NCBI GenBank assembly: GCA_937920515.1
Contig: CALEUG010000004.1
Coordinates: 1 to 64,000 of the forward strand
DNA: 64,000 bases
From: an uncultured bacterium
Lineage (GTDB): Bacteria > Acidobacteriota > Aminicenantia > Aminicenantales > Saccharicenantaceae
Direction of reading: 5' to 3'
The position numbers and the translations under genes were made by a program. This document shows positions 9,308 through 17,252 of the stretch, piece by piece. Each line of letters begins with the position of its first letter. Within the stretch, counting starts at the first letter, position 1. The notes under the pieces were generated by a model. The model ran no database searches and had not been told where the DNA came from. It saw only the letters and a list, made by a program, of their open reading frames with translations.

Positions 9308-10317
9308 GTTTCCCTCCCCAGGACCTGGCTCAAAGATTTAATTTCAGCCATCAGTTCTCTGAATTCAGCCAGGTTTAGAGATTGAAAGCCATCGCTTAAA
9401 GCAGCTTCTGGTTCTGGATGGACTTCAATTATCAGTCCATCCACTCCGGCGGCCACCGCCGCTCTGGCCACCGGCCCGACCAGGTCTCTTACTCCGGTGC
9501 CATGGCTTGGGTCAGCTATTACAGGTAGATGGCTCAATTTTTTTATAAGAGGGATGGCAGAAATATCAAAAGTATTCCTGGTATATTTTTCAAAAGTTCT
9601 TATACCTCTTTCACAAAGTATGACTCTGGAATTGCCGGCCGAAAGAATGTATTCGGCTGACATCAAAAATTCCTCGATCGTAGCCATCATCCCCCTTTTC
9701 AGGAGAACGGGCTTAGCCGTTCTGCCAATTTTATCCAGCAAAGAAAAATTCTGCATATTCCTGGCTCCAACCTGTAATATATCAGCCACCTGACTGACCG
9801 TTTCGATGTCACCGGCGTCCATAACTTCGGTTATCACGGCCATTCCGGTAAGCCTTTTGGCTTCTTCCAGGTATTCCAATCCTTTTTCTTTTAAACCCTG
9901 GAAGGAATAAGGAGAACTTCTTGGTTTATAGGCACCTCCCCGCAAAATCATAACTCCCATTTCTTTCAAGGCCTGGGCCGTTTCTAAAATCTGCTGCCTG
10001 CTTTCCACCGCGCAGGGTCCGGCCATTAATACCAGCCGGTTGTTACCTATCTCAACTTTACCGTTTATTCTTATTATTGTGTTCTCTGGCTTTATTTCCC
10101 GGCTGGCCAGCTTAAAAGGGCTCAAAATTCGCACCACCTTTTCCACAGCGGTCAGCTTTTCGAATTCTTCAATTTCCACCGGCGTTCTGCCAATAACCCC
10201 GATAATCGTTCTTTCTTTACCTCTGGAAATATGGGGTTTCAATCCTAACTGATTTATCCGGGTGATAACTTCCGAGATGGATTTTAAAGAAGCATCTGCT
10301 TTCATTACGATAATCAT
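9304..10317 (-). CDS. aroF: DAHP synthase, type I-beta with N-terminal ferredoxin-like domain
   Basis: Catalyses the first step: PEP plus erythrose 4-phosphate to DAHP. It is 337 aa. Residues 1 to ~70 form the ferredoxin-like (ACT-like) regulatory domain seen in Thermotoga-type enzymes. The barrel carries [11 protein letters not shown] (metal Cys), [21 protein letters not shown] and DPSHGTG. The start is supported by GGGGAGGATAG before the ATG. The N-terminal domain commonly gives Tyr/Phe feedback in this subclass; that is family knowledge. A 62-nt gap separates it from trpA. Confidence 0.93.
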   Translation of the reverse strand: MIIVMKADASLKSISEVITRINQLGLKPHISRGKERTIIGVIGRTPVEIEEFEKLTAVEKVVRILSPFKLASREIKPENTIIRINGKVEIGNNRLVLMAGPCAVESRQQILETAQALKEMGVMILRGGAYKPRSSPYSFQGLKEKGLEYLEEAKRLTGMAVITEVMDAGDIETVSQVADILQVGARNMQNFSLLDKIGRTAKPVLLKRGMMATIEEFLMSAEYILSAGNSRVILCERGIRTFEKYTRNTFDISAIPLIKKLSHLPVIADPSHGTGVRDLVGPVARAAVAAGVDGLIIEVHPEPEAALSDGFQSLNLAEFRELMAEIKSLSQVLGRET

Positions 10318-10379
10318 TTCTATCCTCCCCGGTATTTTTTCTGACCTGTTAATCCTGCCATGATTGATTCTCTTTTAAG

Positions 10380-11207
10380 TCAGGGCTCCTCAATTGCTTT
10401 TTTTAGCTCTCGAAGGAATTCGGAAATTTCCCCGGTTCTGAAATCTTTTTCCCTGCCCATCATGACTTTGACCAGGGCACTTCCCACTATTATTCCGTCA
10501 ACTTTTCGGGCCAGATGCCCCGCCTGTTCTGGTTGACATATTCCAAAGCCAGAATAAACTGGTTTGGAAGTAATGCTTTTGATCTGGCTAACTTTTTCTT
10601 CCAGGTTCGGGTCGAACTTTTCCCCGGGGCCCGTCACCCCGTATCGCGAAACCAGATATATAAACCCCTCCGAAGCCAGGACTATTTGTTTCATCCTGGG
10701 AAAGGAGGTGTTCGGGGCCACCATCAGGATTACAGAAATTCCAGCCGCCCTGAATATTCCATCAAGAAACTCGAGTTCTTCGCAGGGAAGGTCGGCAAAA
10801 ACAACTCCCTCAATTTCATGCTCGGCCAGTTTATCGGCAAAGGCTTTAAAGCCAAATCGATAAACCGGATTGAGATAGCTCATAAAAACCAGAGGCACTT
10901 TAATTTCCTTCTTGAATTCCGGCATAAACTCCAGAAAACTCTTTAAAGAAAATCCACGTTCCAAGACCCACTCTGAAGAATGCTGAATATACCGGCCATC
11001 GGCGATCGGGTCAGAAAAAGGTAACCCGATTTCAATCAGGTCAGCACCCGCTTCCTGGGCCGCCAGCAATAACTCAACAAATTTATCTCTGTCCGGATAG
11101 CAGGCCGTAAAAAACGGGACAAGCACTTTTCTTCCGCTCTTTTTTTTCTCGAAGGTTATTGTTTCGAGTCTGTTCCTTTTTCTCTCATTCATTATTCTTT
11201 TTTCCAT
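10380..11207 (-). CDS. trpA: Tryptophan synthase alpha subunit
   Basis: Cleaves indole-3-glycerol phosphate to indole, which passes to TrpB. The 275-aa protein has the catalytic EIGLPFSDPIADG segment (Glu and Asp), VPFFTACYPD, and the phosphate-binding GFGI and VGSALVK. The start at 11207 lies in the tail of trpB (23-nt overlap) with GGAGG six bases upstream. An extra lysine/arginine-rich stretch of about 15 residues precedes the usual family start; an internal ATG at 11192 is possible. Confidence 0.93.
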   Translation of the reverse strand: MEKRIMNERKRNRLETITFEKKKSGRKVLVPFFTACYPDRDKFVELLLAAQEAGADLIEIGLPFSDPIADGRYIQHSSEWVLERGFSLKSFLEFMPEFKKEIKVPLVFMSYLNPVYRFGFKAFADKLAEHEIEGVVFADLPCEELEFLDGIFRAAGISVILMVAPNTSFPRMKQIVLASEGFIYLVSRYGVTGPGEKFDPNLEEKVSQIKSITSKPVYSGFGICQPEQAGHLARKVDGIIVGSALVKVMMGREKDFRTGEISEFLRELKKAIEEP

Positions 11208-12369
11208 CCATAACCTCCCGGTTTTTTAAGTCTTTAAGCCCGCTCCCCGAAAGATTAACCACGGCAATCCGGTCAGAGGTAAAATTTCGATGTTTATCGA
11301 GCCAGGCCAGGGCATGGCAGGATTCCAGAGCAGCGATGATTCCTTCCCCTGAAGCTATTTCCCTGAAAGCTATTAAAGCCTCCTCATCGGTCACGCCGCT
11401 AACTTCTATTCTTCCCTTTTGCACCAGAAAGGCTATCTCCGGACCCACCCCGGGATAATCCAGTCCGGCCGAGATAGAATATGAATTTAAGACCTGGCCT
11501 TCATCATCCTGAATAAAGCGCGTATAAGCTCCATGAAAAATTCCGGTTTGCCCCCGCAAAAGGGAAAGGGCATGGTGGCCGCTGCTGCTACCCTTACCGG
11601 CAGCTTCCACACCGATAAGCCTGACTCGATCCTCACTCAGAAAAGGGTAAAAAAGACCGATAGCATTAGAACCACCTCCTATGCAGGCCACAAGATAATC
11701 AGGTAATCTTCCTTCTTCCTTTAATACCTGCTTCTTGGTTTCCAGGCCTATAACCGATTGAAAAGTCTTTACTATCAAGGGATAAGGATGCGGCCCCACG
11801 GCAGAACCCAGCAGATAATAAGAATCTTGAGGGTGGGCGGCCCAATCGCGCATGGCCTCACTGGTGGCCTCTTTGAGGGTTTTAGAGCCTGCAGAAACTT
11901 CCACCAGCTCTGCCCCGAGCAGCTCCATTTTCCTCACATTTTCACTCTGCCTTTTTATATCCCTTTCACCCATATAAATCGTGCAATCAAAGTTTAAGAT
12001 GGCAGCCACCGTGGCCACGGCCAGACCATGCTGTCCGGCACCGGTTTCAGCAACTAATCTTTTTTTCCCCATTCTTCGGGCCAGAAGGGCCTGTCCGAGA
12101 CAGTTATTGAGCTTATGGGCTCCGGTGTGATTGAGGTCTTCGCGCTTTAAATAAACCTTTAAACCATATCTCCTGGAAAGATTGCGGGCCAGATATAAGG
12201 GAGTCGGCCGTCCACAGTAGTTTTTAAAATAAAAATCCAGCTCTTTTTTGAAATCTCTGTCCCGTCGCGCAGCCAAAAAAGCCCGCTCCAGCTCAAGCAA
12301 GGGCTCCATCAGAGTTTCCGGGACAAATCTCCCCCCGAACTGGCCATATTTAGTTTTTGACAGTCCCAT
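11185..12369 (-). CDS. trpB: Tryptophan synthase beta subunit
   Basis: PLP enzyme that condenses indole with serine. It is 394 aa, normal for TrpB1. It shows YGQFGGRFVPETLM at the start, the PLP lysine in NHTGAHKLNNCLGQ, ETGAGQHG, the PLP-phosphate loop CIGGGSNAIG, and GLDYPGVGPE. GGAGG precedes the ATG by eight bases. Its beginning overlaps the end of trpF by 61 nt. Confidence 0.95.
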   Translation of the reverse strand: MGLSKTKYGQFGGRFVPETLMEPLLELERAFLAARRDRDFKKELDFYFKNYCGRPTPLYLARNLSRRYGLKVYLKREDLNHTGAHKLNNCLGQALLARRMGKKRLVAETGAGQHGLAVATVAAILNFDCTIYMGERDIKRQSENVRKMELLGAELVEVSAGSKTLKEATSEAMRDWAAHPQDSYYLLGSAVGPHPYPLIVKTFQSVIGLETKKQVLKEEGRLPDYLVACIGGGSNAIGLFYPFLSEDRVRLIGVEAAGKGSSSGHHALSLLRGQTGIFHGAYTRFIQDDEGQVLNSYSISAGLDYPGVGPEIAFLVQKGRIEVSGVTDEEALIAFREIASGEGIIAALESCHALAWLDKHRNFTSDRIAVVNLSGSGLKDLKNREVMDGKKNNE

Positions 12370-12953
12370 TTTCTTATCCTCCAGACAAAATCTTTCATTT
12401 TTTCAGGATCTTTTTTGCCCGGGAAACTTTCCACTCCTGAGCAGACATCCACGCCAAAAGGCTCTACCAGACGAAGGGCTTCAACGATGTTTCCCGGATT
12501 CAGGCTACCGCTGAGAAAGAACCGGCCGGCGTTCTTGAGTTCCCTGGCTATCGACCAGTCGAAAGGTTCACTTTTTACCGCTGAATCAAGAAGGAAAAAA
12601 CCCCGGCCCAGAGATTTAATCTCCGGAAGGTTTGGCTGTGTTCCTATCTTAAATGCTTTAAACCATTTACACTTAAGGCCGCGCACATATTCTTCGCCTT
12701 CATGACCGTGGAGTTGAACCAGGTCCAGAGCTAAATCCCGATAAACCTCTTCCACCAGAGCTGCTGGCTCATCAACAAAAACACCGACTCTTATCAACCA
12801 CGCTGGCAGATGCTGAATTATTTTTCGGGCGCACCCAACACTTATTTTTCTCTGGCTTTCTGAAAAAATAAAACCGATGGCCTCAACTCCCAGGCTCAAG
12901 GCCAGAAGTGCATCCTCCAGATTGGTAATCCCGCAGACTTTAATCCTGGTCAT
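12309..12953 (-). CDS. trpF: Phosphoribosylanthranilate isomerase
   Basis: Third step of the Trp branch (PRA to CdRP), a 214-aa TIM barrel. It has KVCGITN with the catalytic Cys, EAIGFIF, VGVFV, VQLHG, and the catalytic Asp in GVDVCSGVE. The tail is longer than usual because it runs 61 nt into trpB (WDCQKLNMASSGG...). The start overlaps the trpC stop by ATGA. Confidence 0.93.
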   Translation of the reverse strand: MTRIKVCGITNLEDALLALSLGVEAIGFIFSESQRKISVGCARKIIQHLPAWLIRVGVFVDEPAALVEEVYRDLALDLVQLHGHEGEEYVRGLKCKWFKAFKIGTQPNLPEIKSLGRGFFLLDSAVKSEPFDWSIARELKNAGRFFLSGSLNPGNIVEALRLVEPFGVDVCSGVESFPGKKDPEKMKDFVWRIRKWDCQKLNMASSGGDLSRKL

Positions 12954-13711
12954 GCTGATAGCCCCCCAAGAAGATATTTAATTGTGGAATCAAGATCTTC
13001 CGCCTCCATAAAAATGCTCCCAATCAGGAAGCCATCAGCTCCGTTCTGTTTAAAAAAGCGTATATCTGATGGCGTTTTTAAGCCGCTTTCTACAATTCTT
13101 ACCTCTCCAATCTTTCTTTGCAGCACCTGCTCCAGAACCTTTTGCCCCCGTCTTAAATCAACAGACAGGTCATGCAAATTCCTGTTGTTAACACCCACGA
13201 CCTTAATCGGCAGACCAGCGATCTCATCTACTTCTATAACAGAACTAACTTCCACCACCGGTTCCATTTCTAACCTCCGGCAGACTTCAAGCATAAGGGA
13301 AAGACGTTCCCCGCCGAGCAGTCCGGCGATAAGAAGTATACTGTCCGCTCCAGCATTGCGGGCTTCAACCACCTCATGAGGATGGATAAAAAAGCCCTTT
13401 TTGAGAACGGGAAGGGAAACAGCTCTTCGTATTTCCATTAAGTCCTTTTCCCCGGTTAAAAAATAATTTTCGTCAACCACAACCGAGACTGCCGAAAAAT
13501 TCGCTTTCTGGTAGGCCAGGGATACTTCAGCCGGGCTTAAAGACAGCTTGAATTTACAAACAGGAGTGGCTCTCTTAAATTCTCCTATTATTCCATTTTT
13601 ACTTTTAATAAACTGCACCAGAGATAAAGGTCTGGTCAGGTTTTTCAGCTCCACTTTTTTCGGAAATGATTTTATTTCCAGTTCTTGTCTTACCTTGTGC
13701 AAAAAACTCAT
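12950..13711 (-). CDS. trpC: Indole-3-glycerol-phosphate synthase
   Basis: Ring-closing decarboxylase of the Trp branch, a 253-aa barrel. Segments IIGEFKRATPV, SAVSVVVDENYF, PVLKKGFFIHP, DSILLIAGLL, EVSSVIEVD, VGVNNRNLHDLSVD and VESGLKTP follow the family order with the catalytic Lys/Glu positions. It overlaps trpD and trpF by four bases at each end, indicating tight translational coupling. Confidence 0.93.
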   Translation of the reverse strand: MSFLHKVRQELEIKSFPKKVELKNLTRPLSLVQFIKSKNGIIGEFKRATPVCKFKLSLSPAEVSLAYQKANFSAVSVVVDENYFLTGEKDLMEIRRAVSLPVLKKGFFIHPHEVVEARNAGADSILLIAGLLGGERLSLMLEVCRRLEMEPVVEVSSVIEVDEIAGLPIKVVGVNNRNLHDLSVDLRRGQKVLEQVLQRKIGEVRIVESGLKTPSDIRFFKQNGADGFLIGSIFMEAEDLDSTIKYLLGGLSA

Positions 13712-14721
13712 TTTTTCCTCTCGTTGAATTTCATAAAAGCAGTCAGTTTTATAAAGGCCCTTCCTGAATCAACAACTTCAGAAGCCTTCTCCACTCCCTC
13801 TTTAATATCAGCCGCCAGCCCGGAGACAAAAATTGCGGCACCGGCATTAAGAAGGACATAATCCCGGTAAACAGATTTTTCTCCTTTAAGAACACTGAAC
13901 AGGATTTTAAGACTATCAGTCATAGAGTTGATTTTAATGTCGCCGGCAGAAGGTCTTATTCCGAATTCCTCGGGCAATATTAACATCTCTCTCAACTGAT
14001 CACCTTCAACCAGCAGAGCAAAGCTCGGGGACTGAGCTGATATTTCATCCAGACCGTCCTGAGAATGAACCAGAAGATATCTCTGCCCGCCGAGCAAACG
14101 GAGCACTCCGGCTGAAACCTCCATGGCCTTCCGGTTGAAATATCCTATCAACTGCCTTTTAACTCCTGTCGGATTAAGCAGAGGCCCCATCAGGTTAAAA
14201 ATAGTTTTTATACCCAGCTCCTTTCTGATGGGCTGGATCTTTTTCATCTGAGGCTGAAAATATGGGGCATGGATAAATCCTATACCCACTTCCTCAATAG
14301 AACTTTTAATTTTTTCCGGGGAATCAGCGATTTCCACCCCAAGCCCTTCAATTAAGTCCGTACTGCCGCAGATACCGGAGATGGCCCGATTACCATGCTT
14401 GGCCACTCTGGCTCCGGCGGCGGCCACCACAAAGGAAGCTATGGTTGAAATGTTGAAGGAATGGCATCCATCTCCCCCGGTACCCGCCAGGTCGACCAGG
14501 TTTTCATGCTCTATTTCTATTCCAATAGACTTTTCTCTGAATACCTTGACAAATCCAGCAATTTCTTCAGCTGCTTCTCCTTTGGTCCTCAGCCCGGCCA
14601 GAAGCCCTGAAATTTTTATAGGATTTATTTCTTCTTCCACAAGTTCCTTGGCAATCCTCTGGGCCGTGGACAAATCCAGATTTTTGCCTTCGCAGATTGT
14701 CCTTAAAGCTTCTTCAACCAT
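13708..14721 (-). CDS. trpD: Anthranilate phosphoribosyltransferase
   Basis: Attaches phosphoribose to anthranilate. The start is placed at 14721 (MVEEALRTICEG, 337 aa), which has GGAGG five bases upstream and overlaps the trpG stop by 8 nt. Upstream in-frame ATGs would add 16 unlikely residues inside trpG. The PRPP-binding DLAGTGGDG, the KHGNRAISG loop, and the FMFAPxxHPA-equivalent FIHAPYFQPQM are visible. TrpD is not fused to TrpG here. Confidence 0.93.
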   Translation of the reverse strand: MVEEALRTICEGKNLDLSTAQRIAKELVEEEINPIKISGLLAGLRTKGEAAEEIAGFVKVFREKSIGIEIEHENLVDLAGTGGDGCHSFNISTIASFVVAAAGARVAKHGNRAISGICGSTDLIEGLGVEIADSPEKIKSSIEEVGIGFIHAPYFQPQMKKIQPIRKELGIKTIFNLMGPLLNPTGVKRQLIGYFNRKAMEVSAGVLRLLGGQRYLLVHSQDGLDEISAQSPSFALLVEGDQLREMLILPEEFGIRPSAGDIKINSMTDSLKILFSVLKGEKSVYRDYVLLNAGAAIFVSGLAADIKEGVEKASEVVDSGRAFIKLTAFMKFNERKK

Positions 14722-15292
14722 TTTTCCTCCCCAGTTCAAAAAAATTCCTGAGAAGTTTTCGACCTTCAAAGGTTAAAAATGATTCCGGATGAAACTGAAC
14801 TCCTTCAGTCAGGGTTTCTTTTACCCTCAGACCCATAATTTCTGCCTCAGCCGTATAAGCCGATATCTCCAGTTCAACCGGTAGAGAATCCTCATCCACA
14901 ATCAAAGAATGATATCTGGTTGCTTCAAAGGGATTGGAAAGGTCAAAAAAAATTGTTTTGTTATCGTGAAAAATTTTTGAGGTTTGGCCATGTAGAATTC
15001 TGGAGGCGGGAATAACTCTGGCTCCAAAGGCCTGGGCCAGACACTGATGCCCCAAACAGACCCCCAAAATCGGGACCTGCCCTGTAAATTTCCTGATAAC
15101 CTCCAGACACAGTTCAGCCTCTACAGGATGACCAGGCCCGGGGGAAATGACGATATAATCCGGCGAAAGCCTGAGTATCTCTGCCAGGCTGAGCTCTCCT
15201 CTTCTCCGCACCAGAACCGGTTCATTGAACAGACAAAATTCCTGATAGAGGTTAAAGACAAAGGAGTCATAATTATCTATGATGAGAATCAT
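14714..15292 (-). CDS. trpG: Anthranilate synthase component II (glutamine amidotransferase)
   Basis: Supplies ammonia from glutamine to TrpE. The 192-aa protein has the class I amidotransferase triad: Cys79 in GVCLGHQ, with His and Glu in QFHPES, plus the oxyanion PGPGHP. It might also serve p-aminobenzoate synthesis (PabA); no pabB is in this window. Its start overlaps the trpE stop by ATGA. Confidence 0.93.
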   Translation of the reverse strand: MILIIDNYDSFVFNLYQEFCLFNEPVLVRRRGELSLAEILRLSPDYIVISPGPGHPVEAELCLEVIRKFTGQVPILGVCLGHQCLAQAFGARVIPASRILHGQTSKIFHDNKTIFFDLSNPFEATRYHSLIVDEDSLPVELEISAYTAEAEIMGLRVKETLTEGVQFHPESFLTFEGRKLLRNFFELGRKNG

Positions 15293-16728
15293 ATTTCCCT
15301 CCTGTTTTCAGCCAGCTGAACGGCCTGGACCAGAGCGGCTATCTTATTTCTGATTTCTTTATATTCGTGTTCTGGAACTGAATCGAACACTATACCGGCC
15401 CCACCCTGAATTTCGAACGAACTGCCCTGGCAGATAATCATTCTGATACCGATACAAAAATCGAGCTGGCCGTTATCGCTCAAATAGCCGACCGCTCCTC
15501 CGTAAGGTCCTCTGGAGACCGGTTCAAGTTCATCAATTATCTGTATGGCGCGCAATTTCGGAGCTCCGGTCACCGTGCCCGCCGGAAATGTGGCCTGAAT
15601 AATGTCAAAAAAAGTGGTACCCGGTCGGAGCCGGCCCTCAACCCGGGAAACCATATGCATCACATGGGAATATTTTTCCACCTTCATCTTCTCAGGAACA
15701 ACCACCGAACCGGGAAGACAGATTTTCCCCAGGTCATTCCTGGCCAGGTCAATCAGCATTATATGTTCAGCCCGCTCTTTTTTATGGTTCAAAAGCTCTG
15801 CCTCGAGCCGGACATCCTCCAGAGAGTTTTTCCCCCTTCTCCTGGTTCCGGCAATAGGGCGGATAATTGCCTTTTCATCAGCTACTTTAACATGCGATTC
15901 CGGAGAGGAACCTATCAACTGAAAACAGCCAAAATCAAAAAAGAACATATACGGCGAGGGGTTAATAATTCTCAGGGCCCGGTAGATTTCAAAAGGTTCA
16001 ACTTCCGTCCTGCCTGAAAATTTAATTGATAAAACCGTCTGAAAAATCTCGCCCAGTTTTATGTACTCCTTAGCTCTACAAACCCGGTCGATAAATTCCT
16101 CAAAAGAGAGACTGCAGTCCAGCGGGCGAGAATGGTCTGAATTTTCATAATTAAATAAAGACAGAACCAGCTGACTGGCCAGGACTCTCTTGATCGAAGA
16201 AATGAAATTTATAGCACTAACTTCATCTGACCTGTCCTGAATGATTATGAGATATCCGGTGTTTTTAACCTGATCAAAGACCAGCAGCCGGCTGGTGCGG
16301 AAAAAGTTGACCAGGGGCAGAGACAGGTCTTTGTCCCGGAGATTGATCTCATCAAGAAAAGAAACAAATTCATAAGAAATATATCCGGCCCAGCCGCCGA
16401 TAAAGGGAATATTTTCCAATCCAGGGATAAAATTATTTTCAACGGATTTATATTTAAATACTTCATTCCAGACCTCTCTGATATTGCTTTTCTTAATCGG
16501 GCTGGAGTCTCTTCCGATCTTCAGTTCATTACCTTTAATTACAATCTTTTCCTGAGCTGAAAAACCGATGAAGGAAAAACGCCCGGCTTTTTCTCCAGAC
16601 TCAACACTTTCCAGAAGGAAAACAGCCCCATGCTTGCGCAGGAGCATAAAGGCTGAAACCGGAGTATAAAGATCAATCGGAACCTTTTCCCAGATCACTA
16701 ACTTACTGCCGATATCAATTACCTCCAT
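15289..16728 (-). CDS. trpE: Anthranilate synthase component I
   Basis: Converts chorismate to anthranilate with TrpG, committing it to Trp. It is 479 aa. The N-terminal LLESVESGEKAGRFSF contains the LLES Trp-feedback motif. The C-terminal chorismate-binding domain shows SPSPYMF-like INPSPYMFFF, IRPIAGTRRRG, EHIMLIDLARNDLG, TFPAGTVTGAPK and GGAGIVFDS. The conserved Trp-binding motif suggests allosteric inhibition as well as attenuation. GGAGG lies four bases before the ATG, directly after the terminator T-run, so readthrough places the ribosome site free. Confidence 0.95.
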   Translation of the reverse strand: MEVIDIGSKLVIWEKVPIDLYTPVSAFMLLRKHGAVFLLESVESGEKAGRFSFIGFSAQEKIVIKGNELKIGRDSSPIKKSNIREVWNEVFKYKSVENNFIPGLENIPFIGGWAGYISYEFVSFLDEINLRDKDLSLPLVNFFRTSRLLVFDQVKNTGYLIIIQDRSDEVSAINFISSIKRVLASQLVLSLFNYENSDHSRPLDCSLSFEEFIDRVCRAKEYIKLGEIFQTVLSIKFSGRTEVEPFEIYRALRIINPSPYMFFFDFGCFQLIGSSPESHVKVADEKAIIRPIAGTRRRGKNSLEDVRLEAELLNHKKERAEHIMLIDLARNDLGKICLPGSVVVPEKMKVEKYSHVMHMVSRVEGRLRPGTTFFDIIQATFPAGTVTGAPKLRAIQIIDELEPVSRGPYGGAVGYLSDNGQLDFCIGIRMIICQGSSFEIQGGAGIVFDSVPEHEYKEIRNKIAALVQAVQLAENRREI

Positions 16729-16737
16729 TTTTCCTCC

Positions 16738-16775
16738 AAAAAAAAAGACCCACCTGTTGGCTTAACAGGTGGGTC
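16738..16775 (-). terminator. Attenuator terminator of the trp/aromatic operon
   Basis: A perfect 12-bp GC-rich stem (arms 16764-16775 and 16747-16758) with a 5-base loop is followed on the minus strand by nine Ts (16746-16738). It ends ten bases before the trpE ATG. The 5' arm GACCCACCTGTT is region 3 and the 3' arm AACAGGTGGGTC is region 4 of the attenuator. Confidence 0.95.
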
Positions 16776-16818
16776 TCGGGATTTCCTGTTTCAGAGGGTC
16801 TCGAGGCTTACGGAAATC
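16776..16818 (-). promoter_or_regulatory. Attenuator spacer stem supporting the antiterminator
   Basis: Region 2 (GGGTGGGTC, within 16818-16832) can pair either with region 1 inside the leader ORF (GACCCACC, within 16861-16874) or with region 3 (16764-16777). Between regions 2 and 3, GATTTCC and GGAAATC also pair (7 bp) and would stack under the 2:3 helix, bringing the two arms together. This is pairing done by hand. Confidence 0.8.
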
Positions 16819-16896
16819 TCACCGACCCACCCTCTTCATAAACCAATACCAGTAGTATCGGTGCAGGTGGGTCTGGCTAAAATTTCTAAGCCTCAT
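16819..16896 (-). CDS. trpL: trp/aromatic operon leader peptide (YYWYWF)
   Basis: A 25-codon ORF. Residues 14-19 are Tyr-Tyr-Trp-Tyr-Trp-Phe, all aromatic, encoded just after attenuator region 1 and before region 2; the stop codon lies inside region 2. A ribosome stalled for any aromatic aminoacyl-tRNA would mask region 1 and free region 2 to pair with region 3 (antiterminator). Translation to the stop covers region 2 and lets the terminator form. Its ATG lies 11 nt after the -10 box, so the mRNA has almost no 5' UTR. The frame is open upstream to 17025, but the promoter lies inside that extension. Confidence 0.92.
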   Translation of the reverse strand: MRLRNFSQTHLHRYYWYWFMKRVGR

Positions 16897-16906
16897 TTCG
16901 CTTCGG

Positions 16907-16934
16907 ATTATATAAAAATAAACTGGTCTGTCAA
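16907..16934 (-). promoter_or_regulatory. Promoter of the aromatic supra-operon
   Basis: On the minus strand TTGACA (16934-16929) and TATAAT (16912-16907) are both perfect consensus hexamers with a 16-bp spacer. The expected start site is near 16900, four or so bases before the leader-peptide ATG. Confidence 0.92.
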
Positions 16935-17019
16935 GACCTCCGGTGTTGTTTTGCCAACTTTTTATTACATCAGGTTGATTAGGTGATAAGCATGACCTCT
17001 GGCCAAAATGGATTTTCTG

Positions 17020-17047
17020 TTGCAATTTCTAAAATTTTTTATATTAT
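17020..17047 (+). promoter_or_regulatory. pheA promoter
   Basis: TTGCAA (17020-17025), a 16-bp AT-rich spacer and TATTAT (17042-17047) precede the pheA leader ORF. It diverges from the aromatic-operon promoter about 90 bp away. Confidence 0.65.
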
Positions 17048-17074
17048 TAAATCAAACATTCAGGAAAGATATAA

Positions 17075-17173
17075 ATGCCAAGCAGACCGTTACCGGAAAT
17101 GAAACAGATTAATAGGTTATTTGCCCGCTCTTATTTTTACTTTAGCTACGGAGAAGGCTCTGGCCCTCCGTAA
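17075..17173 (+). CDS. pheL: pheA leader peptide (YFYFSY)
   Basis: A 32-codon ORF with a modest AGGAAA site 7-8 bases before its ATG. Residues 20-25 are Tyr-Phe-Tyr-Phe-Ser-Tyr (17132-17149). Directly after these codons TACGGAG (17147-17153) pairs with CTCCGTA (17166-17172), the 1:2 hairpin, and the stop codon lies at its end. GGCTC-TGGCCCT (from 17156) can instead pair with AGGGCCA-T-GAGC at the terminator's 5' arm, with one bulged base. Stalling at the Tyr/Phe codons would favour this antiterminator. An internal ATG at 17099 is an alternative start. Confidence 0.88.
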   Translation: MPSRPLPEMKQINRLFARSYFYFSYGEGSGPP

Positions 17174-17195
17174 CGGATATAAATCTGGAGGAAAA

Positions 17196-17232
17196 GGGCC
17201 ATGAGCTGGAAGAGCTCATGGCCCTTTTTTTT
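17196..17232 (+). terminator. pheA attenuator terminator
   Basis: A perfect 12-bp stem, GGGCCATGAGCT (17196-17207) with AGCTCATGGCCC (17213-17224), has a GGAAG loop and is followed by eight Ts (17225-17232). It lies between the leader ORF and pheA, about 20 nt before the pheA start. Confidence 0.94.
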
Positions 17233-17252
17233 GACCAGATGAGGAGGTTATC

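Noticed and set aside
16819-17025. 68-codon version of the aromatic leader ORF
   Set aside because: The promoter hexamers at 16907-16934 lie inside the extra codons, so the transcript would begin after them. The 25-codon ORF is kept.
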